Below, piece after piece: positions 37,801 through 46,080 of a stretch of DNA of 64,000 nt. The position numbers and the translations under genes were made by a program. Position 1 is the stretch's first letter, and every line of letters begins with the position of its first letter. Under the pieces are notes generated by a model. It was not told where the DNA came from. It saw only the letters and a program-made list of their open reading frames with translations, and made no database searches. The stretch is from Candidatus Opimibacter skivensis (GTDB taxonomy: Bacteria > Bacteroidota > Bacteroidia > Chitinophagales > Saprospiraceae), in contig JADKHH010000023.1 of assembly GCA_016721905.1 (NCBI GenBank), positions 62,001-126,000 of the forward strand. Direction: 5' to 3'.

Positions 37801-38465
37801 TGAGTTTCAGATATGTTTTCCGCTCTGATGATGAAGAGCCAGCACAGGGCTTTGCTATCGATAATTTTGAGATCACCAGATACGAGGGGGAATTGGAGAC
37901 CAATGTAACCGTCTTCAATGCCGGCTATACAGGCGAACAGGAAGTGACAGTCAATTGGGCAACAGGTATAGAATATCAATGCCAGGAATTCAGACTCGAA
38001 AGATCCTACACAGGTTTTGGTTTTACCGAGGTAGCCAATATACCTGCGAAAGGCATAGTAAGCACTTTTGCCAATACTTACAGCACTACTGATCAGAGTT
38101 TACGTGACATCATTTATTACAGGTTGAAGGTGATCAATGACAACCCTGATATAGGTTATCATCTTGAGTTCTATACAGACACCATCGTCGTCATCAAGGA
38201 CGCTGAACCCAATATCGTACATAATGTATTACCTAATCCATTTGATGATTTTATCGGTATCAGTTTCAGCAGCGTGATTACAAAACCTGTCACGTTCAGA
38301 ATGTTTGATGTATCCGGTAAGTTGGTCCTGGAAAAAACTGAAGTGCCAAATGCTGTTGCATACCAGCTAGATCAATTAAACTTACCTACAGGTGTATATG
38401 TGCTCTCCGTTCAGATTGATGGCGGCGAACAGAAGGCTTACAAGTTGGTCACAGAAGTGAAATAA
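34803..38465 (+). CDS. T9SS-exported sortilin/BNR-propeller protein with PKD domain
   Basis: A 1220-aa secreted protein with signal sequence MRKLFYLIPVVAIAIFISFQLF. Residues about 85-745 carry BNR/sortilin-type repeats (IFKSTDHGITWTLL, LARSTDGGQTWEKVL, VFISYNGGEDWITR, LYFSSNGGQS, VWVTDD) that form one or two beta-propellers. A PKD domain follows (about 757-832, YKWSFGDNTTSTNPSVSHIY), then a jelly-roll domain with VEYSTNGGASWIQLG (about 850-1025), a Fn3-like stretch, and a type A sorting domain (about 1137-1220, NVLPNPFDDFIGISF ... LPTGVYVLSVQIDG). It should be exported by the type IX system and attached to the cell surface or released. A GCAAGGGGCAAGGAGC array starts right after its stop codon. 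Confidence 0.9.
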   Translation: MRKLFYLIPVVAIAIFISFQLFDGDAPPKVKKLSKAERIDGAIEHKKFTSSDVDSGEIPFDKLFEAIREGKRRIAAASPGRSLGGSLAEAVFRERGPNNIGGRTRAIHIDLSDPSRNTIWVGGVTGGLWVSNDITQADPQWQKRGTYFENIAIGDIGQDPVNTDVFYVGTGESYTGTGGTGIFKSTDHGITWTLLPSTTSGNFAYVNDVYVHINGDVYASTATNGLARSTDGGQTWEKVLGAGLSGANDDNFHDFIYTEGNQYFYTSNSNSVFKSTTGNRGDWTNIGTTMPGFPDFLTRVELAVCPSDPETIYVFGGIGGAASDVFISYNGGEDWITRASPTVPPYAECGNEIGCGQAGYDLDIGVDPNNCNYIAVGGITLWESSIQGVTWQKPIQETQTIGGYHHDQHTILFDPLKPGRIYYGNDGGLYFSSNGGQSAVNKNLGYVTTQYYCGAIHPDRGSHYILGGTQDNGSHKISEAGLAPAEKVGFGDGAFCFIDQDNPNIQIISSQYGNYELSTNGGQSFFGGAGVEGGFINVSGYDDTANLLYGQTFAQGTGDVDFFRWSVTNLSVDYVDITNYNINVSAVRVDPLEPNRIYFGGQGGLVLRVDNANTGTSKTASVFADLPVNTSVSSIYKDKLDPDHALISLFSYGSSLENVYVTYNDGAEWTAIEGDLPDMPVNWAIFDPSDHDKVMIATEAGVWVTDDVNGNNTHWEPINPDNGMPFVDVDMLVMRESDKVVLAATYGRGLMTTDVFAIPTAVIIAQPIAYVGQSVSIDGSQSVLAQNYKWSFGDNTTSTNPSVSHIYESPGVYEIKLEINNSVTDSTTITILPYLPVPYQLGDSGYTGDFETSPEHFASYTVQGTGIQRGSSTKPGKDGTFSGSSAWVLGINDNLYQNNTRAEFYTPMYDLSQPGLYELKFWAKYAIQNRNDGFQVEYSTNGGASWIQLGTRDNPNWYNYYNANLADGAFPMGKSYFTNAQLTWTQYIKDISFLTGETTVSFRYVFRSDDEEPAQGFAIDNFEITRYEGELETNVTVFNAGYTGEQEVTVNWATGIEYQCQEFRLERSYTGFGFTEVANIPAKGIVSTFANTYSTTDQSLRDIIYYRLKVINDNPDIGYHLEFYTDTIVVIKDAEPNIVHNVLPNPFDDFIGISFSSVITKPVTFRMFDVSGKLVLEKTEVPNAVAYQLDQLNLPTGVYVLSVQIDGGEQKAYKLVTEVK

Positions 38466-38918
38466 GCAAGGGGCAAGGAGCAAAGGGCAAGGAGCAAGGG
38501 GCAAGGAGCAAGCTGAGCAAATAATAAAATATCTAATTGCCTCATGGCTTTAGCCACTAGTAGGGTTGCGTGGTTGCAGGAGCAAACCCTGCAAGGCCCT
38601 TTCTATTAAATTTTGTGTTTAAACGGTAGGGCTTTAGCCTGGGGTGGGGCAGAGTCAAGGCGGCTTTAGCCACAGCAAGAGATCTCCATTGGGCTAAAGG
38701 GCTTGAAAGCCGTGGCAATTATGGGTTTCAAAATTTAAGATTGTGCTTGGGAATACATCTTTTCTCCACGGCTTGAAAGCCGTGGCAATTCAATAGACTT
38801 TTGGCTAGGAACATCAAACGGGTGCCAACTGGTAACTGTGGACTGCCAACTGGTGACTGCCAACTGCTCACTGGCAACTGCTCACTTCTCACTATCTTTG
38901 CACCTAAGTATCAAACCC
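38466..38918. repeat. Repeat-dense region upstream of adk
   Basis: Word array GCAAGGGGCAAGGAGCAA at 38464-38512 begins at the stop of the T9SS gene. Then come three copies of the mini-palindrome GGCTTTAGCC (38546-38555, 38630-38639, 38662-38671), a diverged copy of the 14107-14266 element (38571-38625), a half copy (38700-38720) and a full copy (38766-38785) of CCACGGCTTGAAAGCCGTGG with its CAATTCAAT flank, and finally AACTGCTCACTGGC words (38822-38892) that run into the adk promoter. No gene was recognised. Confidence 0.8.
38893..38900 (+). promoter_or_regulatory. -7 box of the adk-obg operon
   Basis: TATCTTTG matches the Bacteroidota -7 consensus TAnnTTTG perfectly and lies 18 bp before the ATG at 38919. 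It directly follows the AACTGCTCAC array. No TTG was found at -33. The box excludes the longer frame beginning at 38838 as the real start. Confidence 0.6.
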
Positions 38919-39509
38919 ATGGACACTATCATGCTCAATCTTATCCTTTTTGGACCGCCGGGAAGCGGCAAAGGCACACAAGCTGAAAGACTCGAAGAAG
39001 CGTATAATCTGGTTCATATCTCCACCGGTGAATTATTCCGGTCTGAAATGGAAGAAGGCACTGAATTAGGTATCCAGGCCAATGAATTCATGTCCCGCGG
39101 CGAACTCGTGCCAGATGAAGTGACCATCGGTATGCTGAAGAACAAAATGCTCGCTCACCGAGATGCCGAAGGGTTTATTTTTGACGGATTCCCACGCACA
39201 AGGCCGCAGGCAGAAGCCCTTGACCAGTTACTCCAAGATCTGGATCAGCAGATAGATGCACTGATCATGCTGGATGTGCCGGAGGATGAAATCGTAAAAC
39301 GTATCGTCCTCAGAGGAAAAGATTCCAACAGACCCGATGACAGTGATCCGGAAGTGATCCGCAAACGTTTCCAGGTATATCAAACCAAGACCGCACCGAT
39401 TTTTTCATATTACGACGAGAAGCATAAGGCACATAAGATATCTGGACTCGGCACCATCGATGACATCTTTCAACACCTTTGTGATACGATCGACAGCCTT
39501 CATGTATAA
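38919..39509 (+). CDS. adk: Adenylate kinase
   Basis: This 196-aa enzyme (192 if ATG 38931 is used) converts AMP and ATP into two ADP. The P-loop GPPGSGKGTQ appears at once after MLNLILF, followed by the NMP-binding region HISTGELFRSE, DGFPRTRPQAEAL, and a short LID (RIVLRGKDSNRPDD) without zinc cysteines. It is the short-lid form common in Bacteroidota. The stop overlaps the obg start by one base (TAATG), so the two genes are coupled. Confidence 0.95.
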   Translation: MDTIMLNLILFGPPGSGKGTQAERLEEAYNLVHISTGELFRSEMEEGTELGIQANEFMSRGELVPDEVTIGMLKNKMLAHRDAEGFIFDGFPRTRPQAEALDQLLQDLDQQIDALIMLDVPEDEIVKRIVLRGKDSNRPDDSDPEVIRKRFQVYQTKTAPIFSYYDEKHKAHKISGLGTIDDIFQHLCDTIDSLHV

Positions 39510-40519
39510 TGTCCACTGAACAAAATTTTGTAGATTATGTCAAGATCCATTGCAAGTCCGGAGCCGGAGGAGCAGGGTCAGCCCATTTGCACCGCGATAA
39601 AATCAGTGCCAAAGGCGGACCTGACGGAGGAGATGGCGGACACGGCGGAGATATCATCTGCAGAGGCAGCGTTCAGATGTGGACCCTTCTCCATCTTAAG
39701 TTTCGTAAACACGTCATCGCTCAAGCCGGACAACCCGGCTCTGGCAACCTTTGTACCGGTGCAGATGGCGAAGATGTAATCCTTGAAGTCCCATTAGGTA
39801 CCGTCGCTAAAGATCCTGAAACAGGCGAAATCCTGTTTGAAATTACCAAAGACGGCGAGGAATACAAATTGATGCCAGGTGGCCGCGGAGGTCAGGGTAA
39901 TAACCATTTCAAATCCCCGACCAATCAAACCCCTCGTTATGCCCAACCAGGAGAACCTCATCAGGAAGGGTGGCGTATCCTTGAACTCAAGATTCTCGCA
40001 GATGTCGGGTTAGTCGGCTTCCCTAATGCAGGCAAATCAACACTGCTCGCTTCAGTTTCTGCTGCAAAGCCTAAAATAGCAGATTACCCATTTACAACAC
40101 TGGTTCCAAATCTTGGTTTCGTGCGTTACAGGGACAACAAATCTTTTGTCATCGCAGATATTCCGGGGATCATCGAAGATGCACATCTTGGCAAAGGTCT
40201 CGGGCATCGCTTCCTGCGTCATATCGAACGTAATGCCGTCCTCTTATTTATGATTCCGTGCGAATCAGACGATATCACCAAGGATTTTAATGTGTTGCTC
40301 CATGAACTGGAGATGTACAATCCGGAGTTGCTGGATAAGCCCCGCTTGTGCGCAGTGACGAAGAGCGACCTTATTGACGAATCGGTCCAGGAATTACTCA
40401 GGCCTACATTGCCTGATGGCATTGATTGCGTTTTCATTTCAGCAGTGACAGGTTATGGGCTTGATAAACTGAAAGACAAGCTCTGGATGCTGCTGGCTGA
40501 TCAGCAACCGGTTTCATAG
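39509..40519 (+). CDS. obgE: Obg family GTPase
   Basis: A 336-aa ribosome-assembly GTPase. The glycine-rich Obg fold fills residues 1-158 (SGAGGAGSAH, KGGPDGGDGGHGGDI, PGGRGGQGNNHF). The G domain has G1 GFPNAGKST (170-178), G2 around TTLVPNLG, G3 DIPG (217-220) and G4 TKSD. It ends shortly after the G domain, with no C-terminal OCT extension, as is usual in Bacteroidota. Co-transcribed with adk. Confidence 0.95.
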   Translation: MSTEQNFVDYVKIHCKSGAGGAGSAHLHRDKISAKGGPDGGDGGHGGDIICRGSVQMWTLLHLKFRKHVIAQAGQPGSGNLCTGADGEDVILEVPLGTVAKDPETGEILFEITKDGEEYKLMPGGRGGQGNNHFKSPTNQTPRYAQPGEPHQEGWRILELKILADVGLVGFPNAGKSTLLASVSAAKPKIADYPFTTLVPNLGFVRYRDNKSFVIADIPGIIEDAHLGKGLGHRFLRHIERNAVLLFMIPCESDDITKDFNVLLHELEMYNPELLDKPRLCAVTKSDLIDESVQELLRPTLPDGIDCVFISAVTGYGLDKLKDKLWMLLADQQPVS

Positions 40520-40549
40520 ATTCTATTCGCTTCACGAATACACCTTACC

Positions 40550-42859
40550 GTGAGAACCCTTCTTCTATCATTGTTCGCACTCCTGATTAATAATGTATTG
40601 TCAGCGCAGGAACTCATCAAAGGAAATCTGATGATAGCCCCGTTGCCCGTATCAATGGAGGTACAGCAAGGTTCCTTTGTGATTGGTCCAGACACATGGA
40701 TTATGATGGGGTCGTTCAATACTTTTTCGTTTGATCCTACACTTGCATTCAAGGAAGTTTTTAAAAAGAAAAGTGGATACTCCATCAACGAACCTAAGAA
40801 CGTCGTACCGAGACCTGGTGCAGTGACAAGCATTATTACGGTCAATGCATCTGATCTTATTCATAAAGAAGGATATAATCTGAAAGTCAATGCTAATGGA
40901 ATCATTATTACGGCTTCAACTGATCAAGGAGTATTCTATGCATTCCAGACCCTCAGGCAAATGATGCGCATGGATGCATTGCCTGATGCCAAAGGTGTGC
41001 AACGGAATTGGGAGATACCTGCTGTAGAGATTACGGACTATCCACAGTTTGCATATCGCGGCCTTCATCTCGATGTGTGCCGCCACTTCATGCCCCTTGA
41101 TTTTGTTAAAAAGTATATTGAACTGCTGGCCTATTATAAGATGAACCGGTTTCACTGGCATCTGACAGATGATCAGGGATGGCGCATAGAGATCAGGCAA
41201 TATCCAAAGCTGCAGGAGATCGCTGCATGGCGTGATGAAACGCTGATAGGTCATTACCGCGAGACACCGGATCGGTATGATGGCACTCGTCATGGAGGAT
41301 ATTACACGCAGGAAGAGATAAGAGAAGTTGTTGCATATGCAGCTGGGTTGGGCGTAACGATCATACCTGAAATCGAAATGCCCGGGCATGCACTTGCTGC
41401 ACTCTCCGCATATCCTGAATTGGCATGCACACCAGGTCCATTTAAATCTGCAACGACCTGGGGTGTATTCGATGATGTGATGTGTCCCAATGAAGAGACG
41501 TTTACTTTTTTACAAAACGTCCTTGATGAAGTGATGGCGTTGTTTCCATCACCCTATATCCATATTGGTGGTGACGAATGCCCAAAGACAAGATGGAAGG
41601 AAAGTGATTTTTGCCAGGAACTAATGGAAAGTGAAGGCCTAAAAGACGAGCATGAATTGCAGAGTTATTTTATTCAGCGGATTGAAAAATATGTCAACAG
41701 CAAAGGCAGGAGTATCATTGGTTGGGACGAGATACTTGAAGGAGGCCTTGCACCCAATGCTACGGTCATGTCATGGCGTGGAGTATCGGGAGGCATCGAA
41801 GCAGCCAAAGCAGGCCATGATGTGATTATGACTCCCGGCACGCATTGTTATTTTGATTACTACCAGGCTGATCCGGCATTTGAACCCCTGGCGATCGGTG
41901 GATTAGTGACATTGGAAAAAGTCTATTCGTTCAATCCCGTACCATCAAAACTGACCAGCAAGGAGGCCAAACATATCCTGGGTGCCCAGGCTAATCTTTG
42001 GACGGAATATATTGACTCACCTGCTAAGGCCGAGTATATGGCTTATCCAAGAGCAATTGCTTTGGCAGAAGCATTGTGGACACCTGCTTCACGCAAGGAT
42101 TGGAAAGGGTTTGTGCAAAGACTAGACCAGCACCTCGAAAGATTGGATGGCATGAAAGTGAATTATGCAAAAAGACTAAAGGTGCCTGAGGCATTGATCA
42201 GTTCAGGCGCGGACGGACTTCAGGTGATCTGGAAAACCGACTTGCCCGGCCAGCAGATTTCTTTCACAAGGGATTTGTCTGTCGTCGAATGGAACCAGGC
42301 GCTTTCAGGAGATACAACACTTTTTACCGGTCCAGGCCGTATTTATTATAGGACTGAAAATTCCGGGACGAAAGAATTGATGTACAATCCCACCTTGCTT
42401 CAAAATGCCATGATATCAAGCTCAATGCCTCCATCCTCTAGTTACCCTGGTAGGGAAGGAGTTACAACCCTGGGTGATGGCCTGATTGGCAAAGCCGAGT
42501 TTAACAGCACAGACTGGTGCGCCTGGAATGAAGAGCCATTTACAATCCAGATTGATTTGAACGGTGAACAGACGCTGGATACGATCACTGTTGGGGTGCT
42601 TTCCAGTGCGGGATCATGGATTTATGGGCCGCAATCCATTGATATTGAGAGCTCTGTAGATGGTGAGATATACACGGACATTGGGTCTCGTGAAACAGGA
42701 AACCTGGCTGGTGGACGTCATGAGATATTATTTGCCATACCTGCAGTTAAGGCGAGATTTCTCCGTATAAATATTTCACCATTAAAGTCTATTCCGGAGG
42801 GCAAGCCGGGAGCGGGACACACAGCCTGGACGTTTATAGATGAGATAGCCGTATATTAG
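40550..42859 (+). CDS. GH20 beta-N-acetylhexosaminidase with C-terminal F5/8-like module
   Basis: A 769-aa exported glycosidase with a GTG start at 40550 and signal peptide MRTLLLSLFALLINNVLSAQ. It removes terminal GlcNAc/GalNAc by substrate-assisted catalysis. A GH20b-like domain (25-160) precedes the catalytic barrel (about 165-525) with HWHLTDDQGWRIEI, the D342-E343 catalytic pair in HIGGDEC, and GWDEILEGG. The last ~140 residues (TISVGVLSSAGSWIYGPQS-type beta-sandwich) resemble a carbohydrate-binding F5/8 or CHB module. It follows obg by 30 bp. Confidence 0.9.
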   Translation: MRTLLLSLFALLINNVLSAQELIKGNLMIAPLPVSMEVQQGSFVIGPDTWIMMGSFNTFSFDPTLAFKEVFKKKSGYSINEPKNVVPRPGAVTSIITVNASDLIHKEGYNLKVNANGIIITASTDQGVFYAFQTLRQMMRMDALPDAKGVQRNWEIPAVEITDYPQFAYRGLHLDVCRHFMPLDFVKKYIELLAYYKMNRFHWHLTDDQGWRIEIRQYPKLQEIAAWRDETLIGHYRETPDRYDGTRHGGYYTQEEIREVVAYAAGLGVTIIPEIEMPGHALAALSAYPELACTPGPFKSATTWGVFDDVMCPNEETFTFLQNVLDEVMALFPSPYIHIGGDECPKTRWKESDFCQELMESEGLKDEHELQSYFIQRIEKYVNSKGRSIIGWDEILEGGLAPNATVMSWRGVSGGIEAAKAGHDVIMTPGTHCYFDYYQADPAFEPLAIGGLVTLEKVYSFNPVPSKLTSKEAKHILGAQANLWTEYIDSPAKAEYMAYPRAIALAEALWTPASRKDWKGFVQRLDQHLERLDGMKVNYAKRLKVPEALISSGADGLQVIWKTDLPGQQISFTRDLSVVEWNQALSGDTTLFTGPGRIYYRTENSGTKELMYNPTLLQNAMISSSMPPSSSYPGREGVTTLGDGLIGKAEFNSTDWCAWNEEPFTIQIDLNGEQTLDTITVGVLSSAGSWIYGPQSIDIESSVDGEIYTDIGSRETGNLAGGRHEILFAIPAVKARFLRINISPLKSIPEGKPGAGHTAWTFIDEIAVY

Positions 42860-42872
42860 AGGGCACCTAAAT

Positions 42873-42887
42873 GGCTTCTTTTAAGCC
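42873..42887 (+). terminator. Possible weak terminator after the GH20 gene
   Basis: GGCTT-CTTTT-AAGCC forms a 5-bp stem with a 5-nt loop, and GTTTGT follows. It lies 13 bp after the GH20 stop. It is short and lacks a strong T tract. Confidence 0.3.
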
Positions 42888-42973
42888 GTTTGTAAGGAAT
42901 TTTTAGAAAAAGCGTTTTTAACCCAACCCCGGCACCCTGTTCAAGGGTCTATAGGGGAAATAAAACAACTCTT

Positions 42974-44257
42974 ATGAAATCCATTTTCCAGTATTCTTTC
43001 GTGGCTCTCCTGGTTGTATCAGCCATGCTGACCGGATGTGAGCAAGACAAATGTACCCGTACAGAAGAATTTACCGCTTTCGAGCCGGTATACAAGCGAA
43101 TAGATGAAATGCGTACGCCTTCTACGTATGTGGCGGCGAAGAACCTGACATCACCTGGAAAGATATTCTATTACAAAGGCTACCTCCTCATCAATGAGAT
43201 GAACCAGGGTATCCACGTGATCGATAACAGTAATCCTGCATCACCTCAGAACATCGGATTTATTGAGATTCAAGGTAATCTGGATATGGCTGTTCACAAT
43301 GACATATTATACGCTGACAGCTACCTTGACCTGGTGGCCATAGATATCACCACGCCAACCGCTCCAGTGGAGGTTGAACGTGTCAATGATGTGTTCCAGA
43401 ATTTCTACTCTTTCAATGAGCAGTTAGGCTATCTGGTGGAATATAAAGAAATGGATATCAAACGTACTATTGATTGCAGCAATGCCAATTGGGGTAGAAC
43501 CGACTTTATTGATCAAGGTGGTATTTTCATGACTGCTGACGCATCTTTTGGCGGCATGAATGAGTTTTCCAGTTCCAGCGTTAGCAGCAGTGTTGTGACC
43601 TCTGGTTCAATGGCACGTTTTACAGCTGCCAATGATTATCTCTATACCATAGATGGTGCCGAGGTAAAAGTGTTTGATGTTAAGCAGGCACTTCCCGTTT
43701 TGAAAAACGAAGTAACCATGCAGTGGGGTATTGAAACCCTTTTCCCTATGGCAGGTACACTGTTTGTGGGCTCAAATTCAGGTCTCCTGATCTATGATAT
43801 TTCTAATCCTGAGTCTCCTGAATACAGATCCACATTTGCACACGCCACAGCTTGCGACCCTGTAGTCGTAGAAGGTAATACAGCTTATGTGACTCTGAGA
43901 GATGGAAATAACTGCCAGGGATTCGTCAACCAGTTGGATGTGATTGATGTATCTAACCTTGATAATCCAAACCTGATCCGTACATACCAGATGAGCAATC
44001 CACATGGTTTGTCTGTTGTCAATAAAACACTCTATCTGTGTGAAGGTACCTTCGGATTAAAGACTTTTGATGTCACCGATCCTAATGAAGTATCTGCTAA
44101 TCTCCTTGATCACTTAAGTGGATTCCAGGCGTTTGATGTCATCGTATTACCTCCTGGTGATCATGTGATGGTCGTCGGACAGAATGGTTTATTCCAGTTT
44201 GACGCAACAGACAAGAGTGACCTCAAGCAATTGAGTGTCATCTCCATCGGACAATAA
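42974..44257 (+). CDS. LVIVD-repeat lipoprotein
   Basis: A 427-aa lipoprotein with signal MKSIFQYSFVALLVVSAMLTGC (lipidated Cys22). The body is a propeller of LVIVD-type repeats: FYYKGYLLINEMNQGIHVIDN, DILYADSYLDLVAIDITTPT, DYLYTIDGAEVKVFDVKQ, TLFVGSNSGLLIYDISNPES, TAYVTLRDGN, TLYLCEGTFGLKTFDVTDP. These form a beta-propeller exposed on the outer membrane; the function is unknown. A 17-bp-stem hairpin closes the transcript 1 bp after the stop. Confidence 0.85.
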   Translation: MKSIFQYSFVALLVVSAMLTGCEQDKCTRTEEFTAFEPVYKRIDEMRTPSTYVAAKNLTSPGKIFYYKGYLLINEMNQGIHVIDNSNPASPQNIGFIEIQGNLDMAVHNDILYADSYLDLVAIDITTPTAPVEVERVNDVFQNFYSFNEQLGYLVEYKEMDIKRTIDCSNANWGRTDFIDQGGIFMTADASFGGMNEFSSSSVSSSVVTSGSMARFTAANDYLYTIDGAEVKVFDVKQALPVLKNEVTMQWGIETLFPMAGTLFVGSNSGLLIYDISNPESPEYRSTFAHATACDPVVVEGNTAYVTLRDGNNCQGFVNQLDVIDVSNLDNPNLIRTYQMSNPHGLSVVNKTLYLCEGTFGLKTFDVTDPNEVSANLLDHLSGFQAFDVIVLPPGDHVMVVGQNGLFQFDATDKSDLKQLSVISIGQ

Positions 44258-44258
44258 G

Positions 44259-44303
44259 ATTTAAAAGTGGACTGGTGGTGATGCTGCCAGTCCACTTTTA
44301 AAT
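44259..44303. terminator. Long perfect hairpin, probable terminator or processing stem
   Basis: ATTTAAAAGTGGACTGG (44259-44275) pairs perfectly with CCAGTCCACTTTTAAAT (44287-44303) around an 11-nt loop: 17 bp without mismatch. The stem starts one base after the stop codon at 44257. The stem end is A/T-rich on both sides but no long T run follows. Confidence 0.7.
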
Positions 44304-44317
44304 TAAAAAATGCTGGT

Positions 44318-44728
44318 ATGAAATTAATATATCTGTTGACCGGTGTTTTGATCTGTTGTTGTTCGTTTTCAAATTGTGATAAGGAAGAAAATTTTACCTG
44401 CGTTGAATTTAAGGACGAGGTAGCAACACTTGATTCCGATCCAATACAGGCAACGAATTATGTCAACGCCTTGCTTAGTCCATTGTTTCCATATCCCACA
44501 TTCGAGGATCCCACAGGACATGAAGCGAACTTAATTCTTTTTGCTGAAAAATTGGAGCAACATTGTAACGTAGATGTAACGATTGAATGTTATGGTTGTA
44601 TCGAAACTTTTCCAGTGCAGAGCCATGTGCTTGTCAAGATTGACTCTGCGGGTGTGATAGTCAATCGTACACTGGATATACGCACACCAGCCGATACTGT
44701 GATGACATTACAGGGCATACATCAGTGA
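44318..44728 (+). CDS. Small lipoprotein, function unknown
   Basis: A 136-aa protein with a lipoprotein-like N-terminus (MKLIYLLTGVLICCCSFSNCDKEEN); Cys20 is a plausible lipidation site although the stretch CCC makes the exact residue uncertain. The mature part has a Cys pair in ECYGCIETFP plus CVEFK and HCNVD, so disulfides are likely. No family recognised. It is the first of a series of small exported proteins upstream of the ECF sigma gene. Confidence 0.7.
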   Translation: MKLIYLLTGVLICCCSFSNCDKEENFTCVEFKDEVATLDSDPIQATNYVNALLSPLFPYPTFEDPTGHEANLILFAEKLEQHCNVDVTIECYGCIETFPVQSHVLVKIDSAGVIVNRTLDIRTPADTVMTLQGIHQ

Positions 44729-44765
44729 GTTTAAGCGCATAAAATTTACCCTCAATATTATTCAA

Positions 44766-45542
44766 ATGACGTTTACATTCAGATTTGCATTATTCCTTCT
44801 TTTGTTGATCTCAGCAAATCTGGTGAGTGCCCAGGATTCTGTGGTCACGAAACCTATTGTAGACGTCGTCTTGCTAAAGGATGGTAGTAAGCTTAGCGGT
44901 ACCATCGTGAAATGGGAGCTGGCGCGTGGAATGGAATTAAAGCTGATTACGGGTGCCATCGTAAATATTCCTAAGGAGGAGATCGTTAAGGTATATCAGG
45001 ATCTCCCGTTTTCTGCTCAACATTCCCTGGCCCCTGAAATGTATGCAAGGGGTCCCAGGCCATATGCATTCAGGGAAGAGGGTGTCTATCAAACCTTTTC
45101 AGGTTTTATCAGTTTCTCAGACCCTGGTGGTGCGGGCGTTCATTATTCGATCGGACACAGGTTTAACCGTTTACTGGGCGTAGGGCTAGGCGTTGGATTT
45201 GAGTCCAATGATTTTTGGTATACCCGCAATATGGTTCCAATATATGCTGAAGCGAGAGGGTTTCTACTGCCGCAGCGAATCACACCATACTATGCGTTGA
45301 AGCTAGGCTATGGAATCGCGCTCTCAGATCCGATCAATGGTACACTTGACGCGAAAGGGGGCGTTCTTTTCTGTCCGGAGTTTGGGGTGAGGTTCGGAGG
45401 TCGTACCGTAAGTTATTATCTGGGACTTGAGTATAAGATTCAGAATGCAACCTGGCGAACGACCGATTGGTGGAACGGGGGAGAGTTTACGGACAAGGTC
45501 AGCTACAGGAGACTTGAATTAAGAACAGGACTTGTATTCTAA
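44766..45542 (+). CDS. Outer-membrane beta-barrel-like protein
   Basis: A 258-aa exported protein: signal peptide MTFTFRFALFLLLLISANLVSAQ, then a small N-terminal domain (DVVLLKDGSKLSGTIVKWELARGMELKLITGA, IPKEEIVKVYQ) of the type that precedes Bacteroidota outer-membrane proteins, and about eight amphipathic strands (YSIGHRFNRLLGVGLGVGFES, YYALKLGYGIALSD, EFGVRFGGRTVSYYLGLEYKI) ending in a terminal aromatic residue (LRTGLVF). No specific function. The next gene begins after one base. Confidence 0.75.
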   Translation: MTFTFRFALFLLLLISANLVSAQDSVVTKPIVDVVLLKDGSKLSGTIVKWELARGMELKLITGAIVNIPKEEIVKVYQDLPFSAQHSLAPEMYARGPRPYAFREEGVYQTFSGFISFSDPGGAGVHYSIGHRFNRLLGVGLGVGFESNDFWYTRNMVPIYAEARGFLLPQRITPYYALKLGYGIALSDPINGTLDAKGGVLFCPEFGVRFGGRTVSYYLGLEYKIQNATWRTTDWWNGGEFTDKVSYRRLELRTGLVF

Positions 45543-45543
45543 A

Positions 45544-46053
45544 ATGTATCCAGTGATGAGAAAAACATTTTTTATTCTAACCGCCTCCCTGATTATGTTT
45601 TCAGGCCTTGCCTGTGAAAAGGAGTGCAATTGTGCCGGAACCAATGAGTTTGAATACATGCTCTTCGGTCATTTTTATGGCGAATGTGGTGGAGAAGGAT
45701 GTGTAGAGATCTATAAAATCGACAGTGAGATGCTCTATGAGGATTCGACCGATGTGTATCCAAATGGCCTGACTCCCTATGTCGGGGCATACTATCCCCT
45801 TTCAGATGAAAAATATCAACAGGTGAAAGACCTCCTGATGGATTTTCCGGAAGAGTTGTATACAGAACAGGATACCATCATAGGTATGCCAGATGCCGGA
45901 GATTGGGGTGGGGTGTATGTAGAAATAAAAATGAAGAATTTAAATTCATTATCTGGCTTCTGGTTGCTCGATCAAATGGAAAGTAATATGCCACAGGTCT
46001 ACAATGATTTTGTCGACAAGATCAATGAGAAGATTGCGATTATCAATCAATAG
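45544..46053 (+). CDS. Lipoprotein of a tandem paralogous pair
   Basis: A 169-aa lipoprotein (start 45544; 45556 also possible) with lipobox SGLAC before EKECNCAG. The mature domain has FGHFYGECGGEGCVEIYKI, YYPLSDEKYQQVKDLLMDF and GDWGGVYVEIKMKN, and ends KINEKIAIINQ. The next gene encodes a clear paralogue with the same order of motifs. No function is known; the cysteines suggest disulfide bonding in the periplasm or at the surface. It starts one base after the barrel gene stop. Confidence 0.75.
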   Translation: MYPVMRKTFFILTASLIMFSGLACEKECNCAGTNEFEYMLFGHFYGECGGEGCVEIYKIDSEMLYEDSTDVYPNGLTPYVGAYYPLSDEKYQQVKDLLMDFPEELYTEQDTIIGMPDAGDWGGVYVEIKMKNLNSLSGFWLLDQMESNMPQVYNDFVDKINEKIAIINQ

Positions 46054-46080
46054 AATTCTTTGAAATAAAACGCAAAGCAA

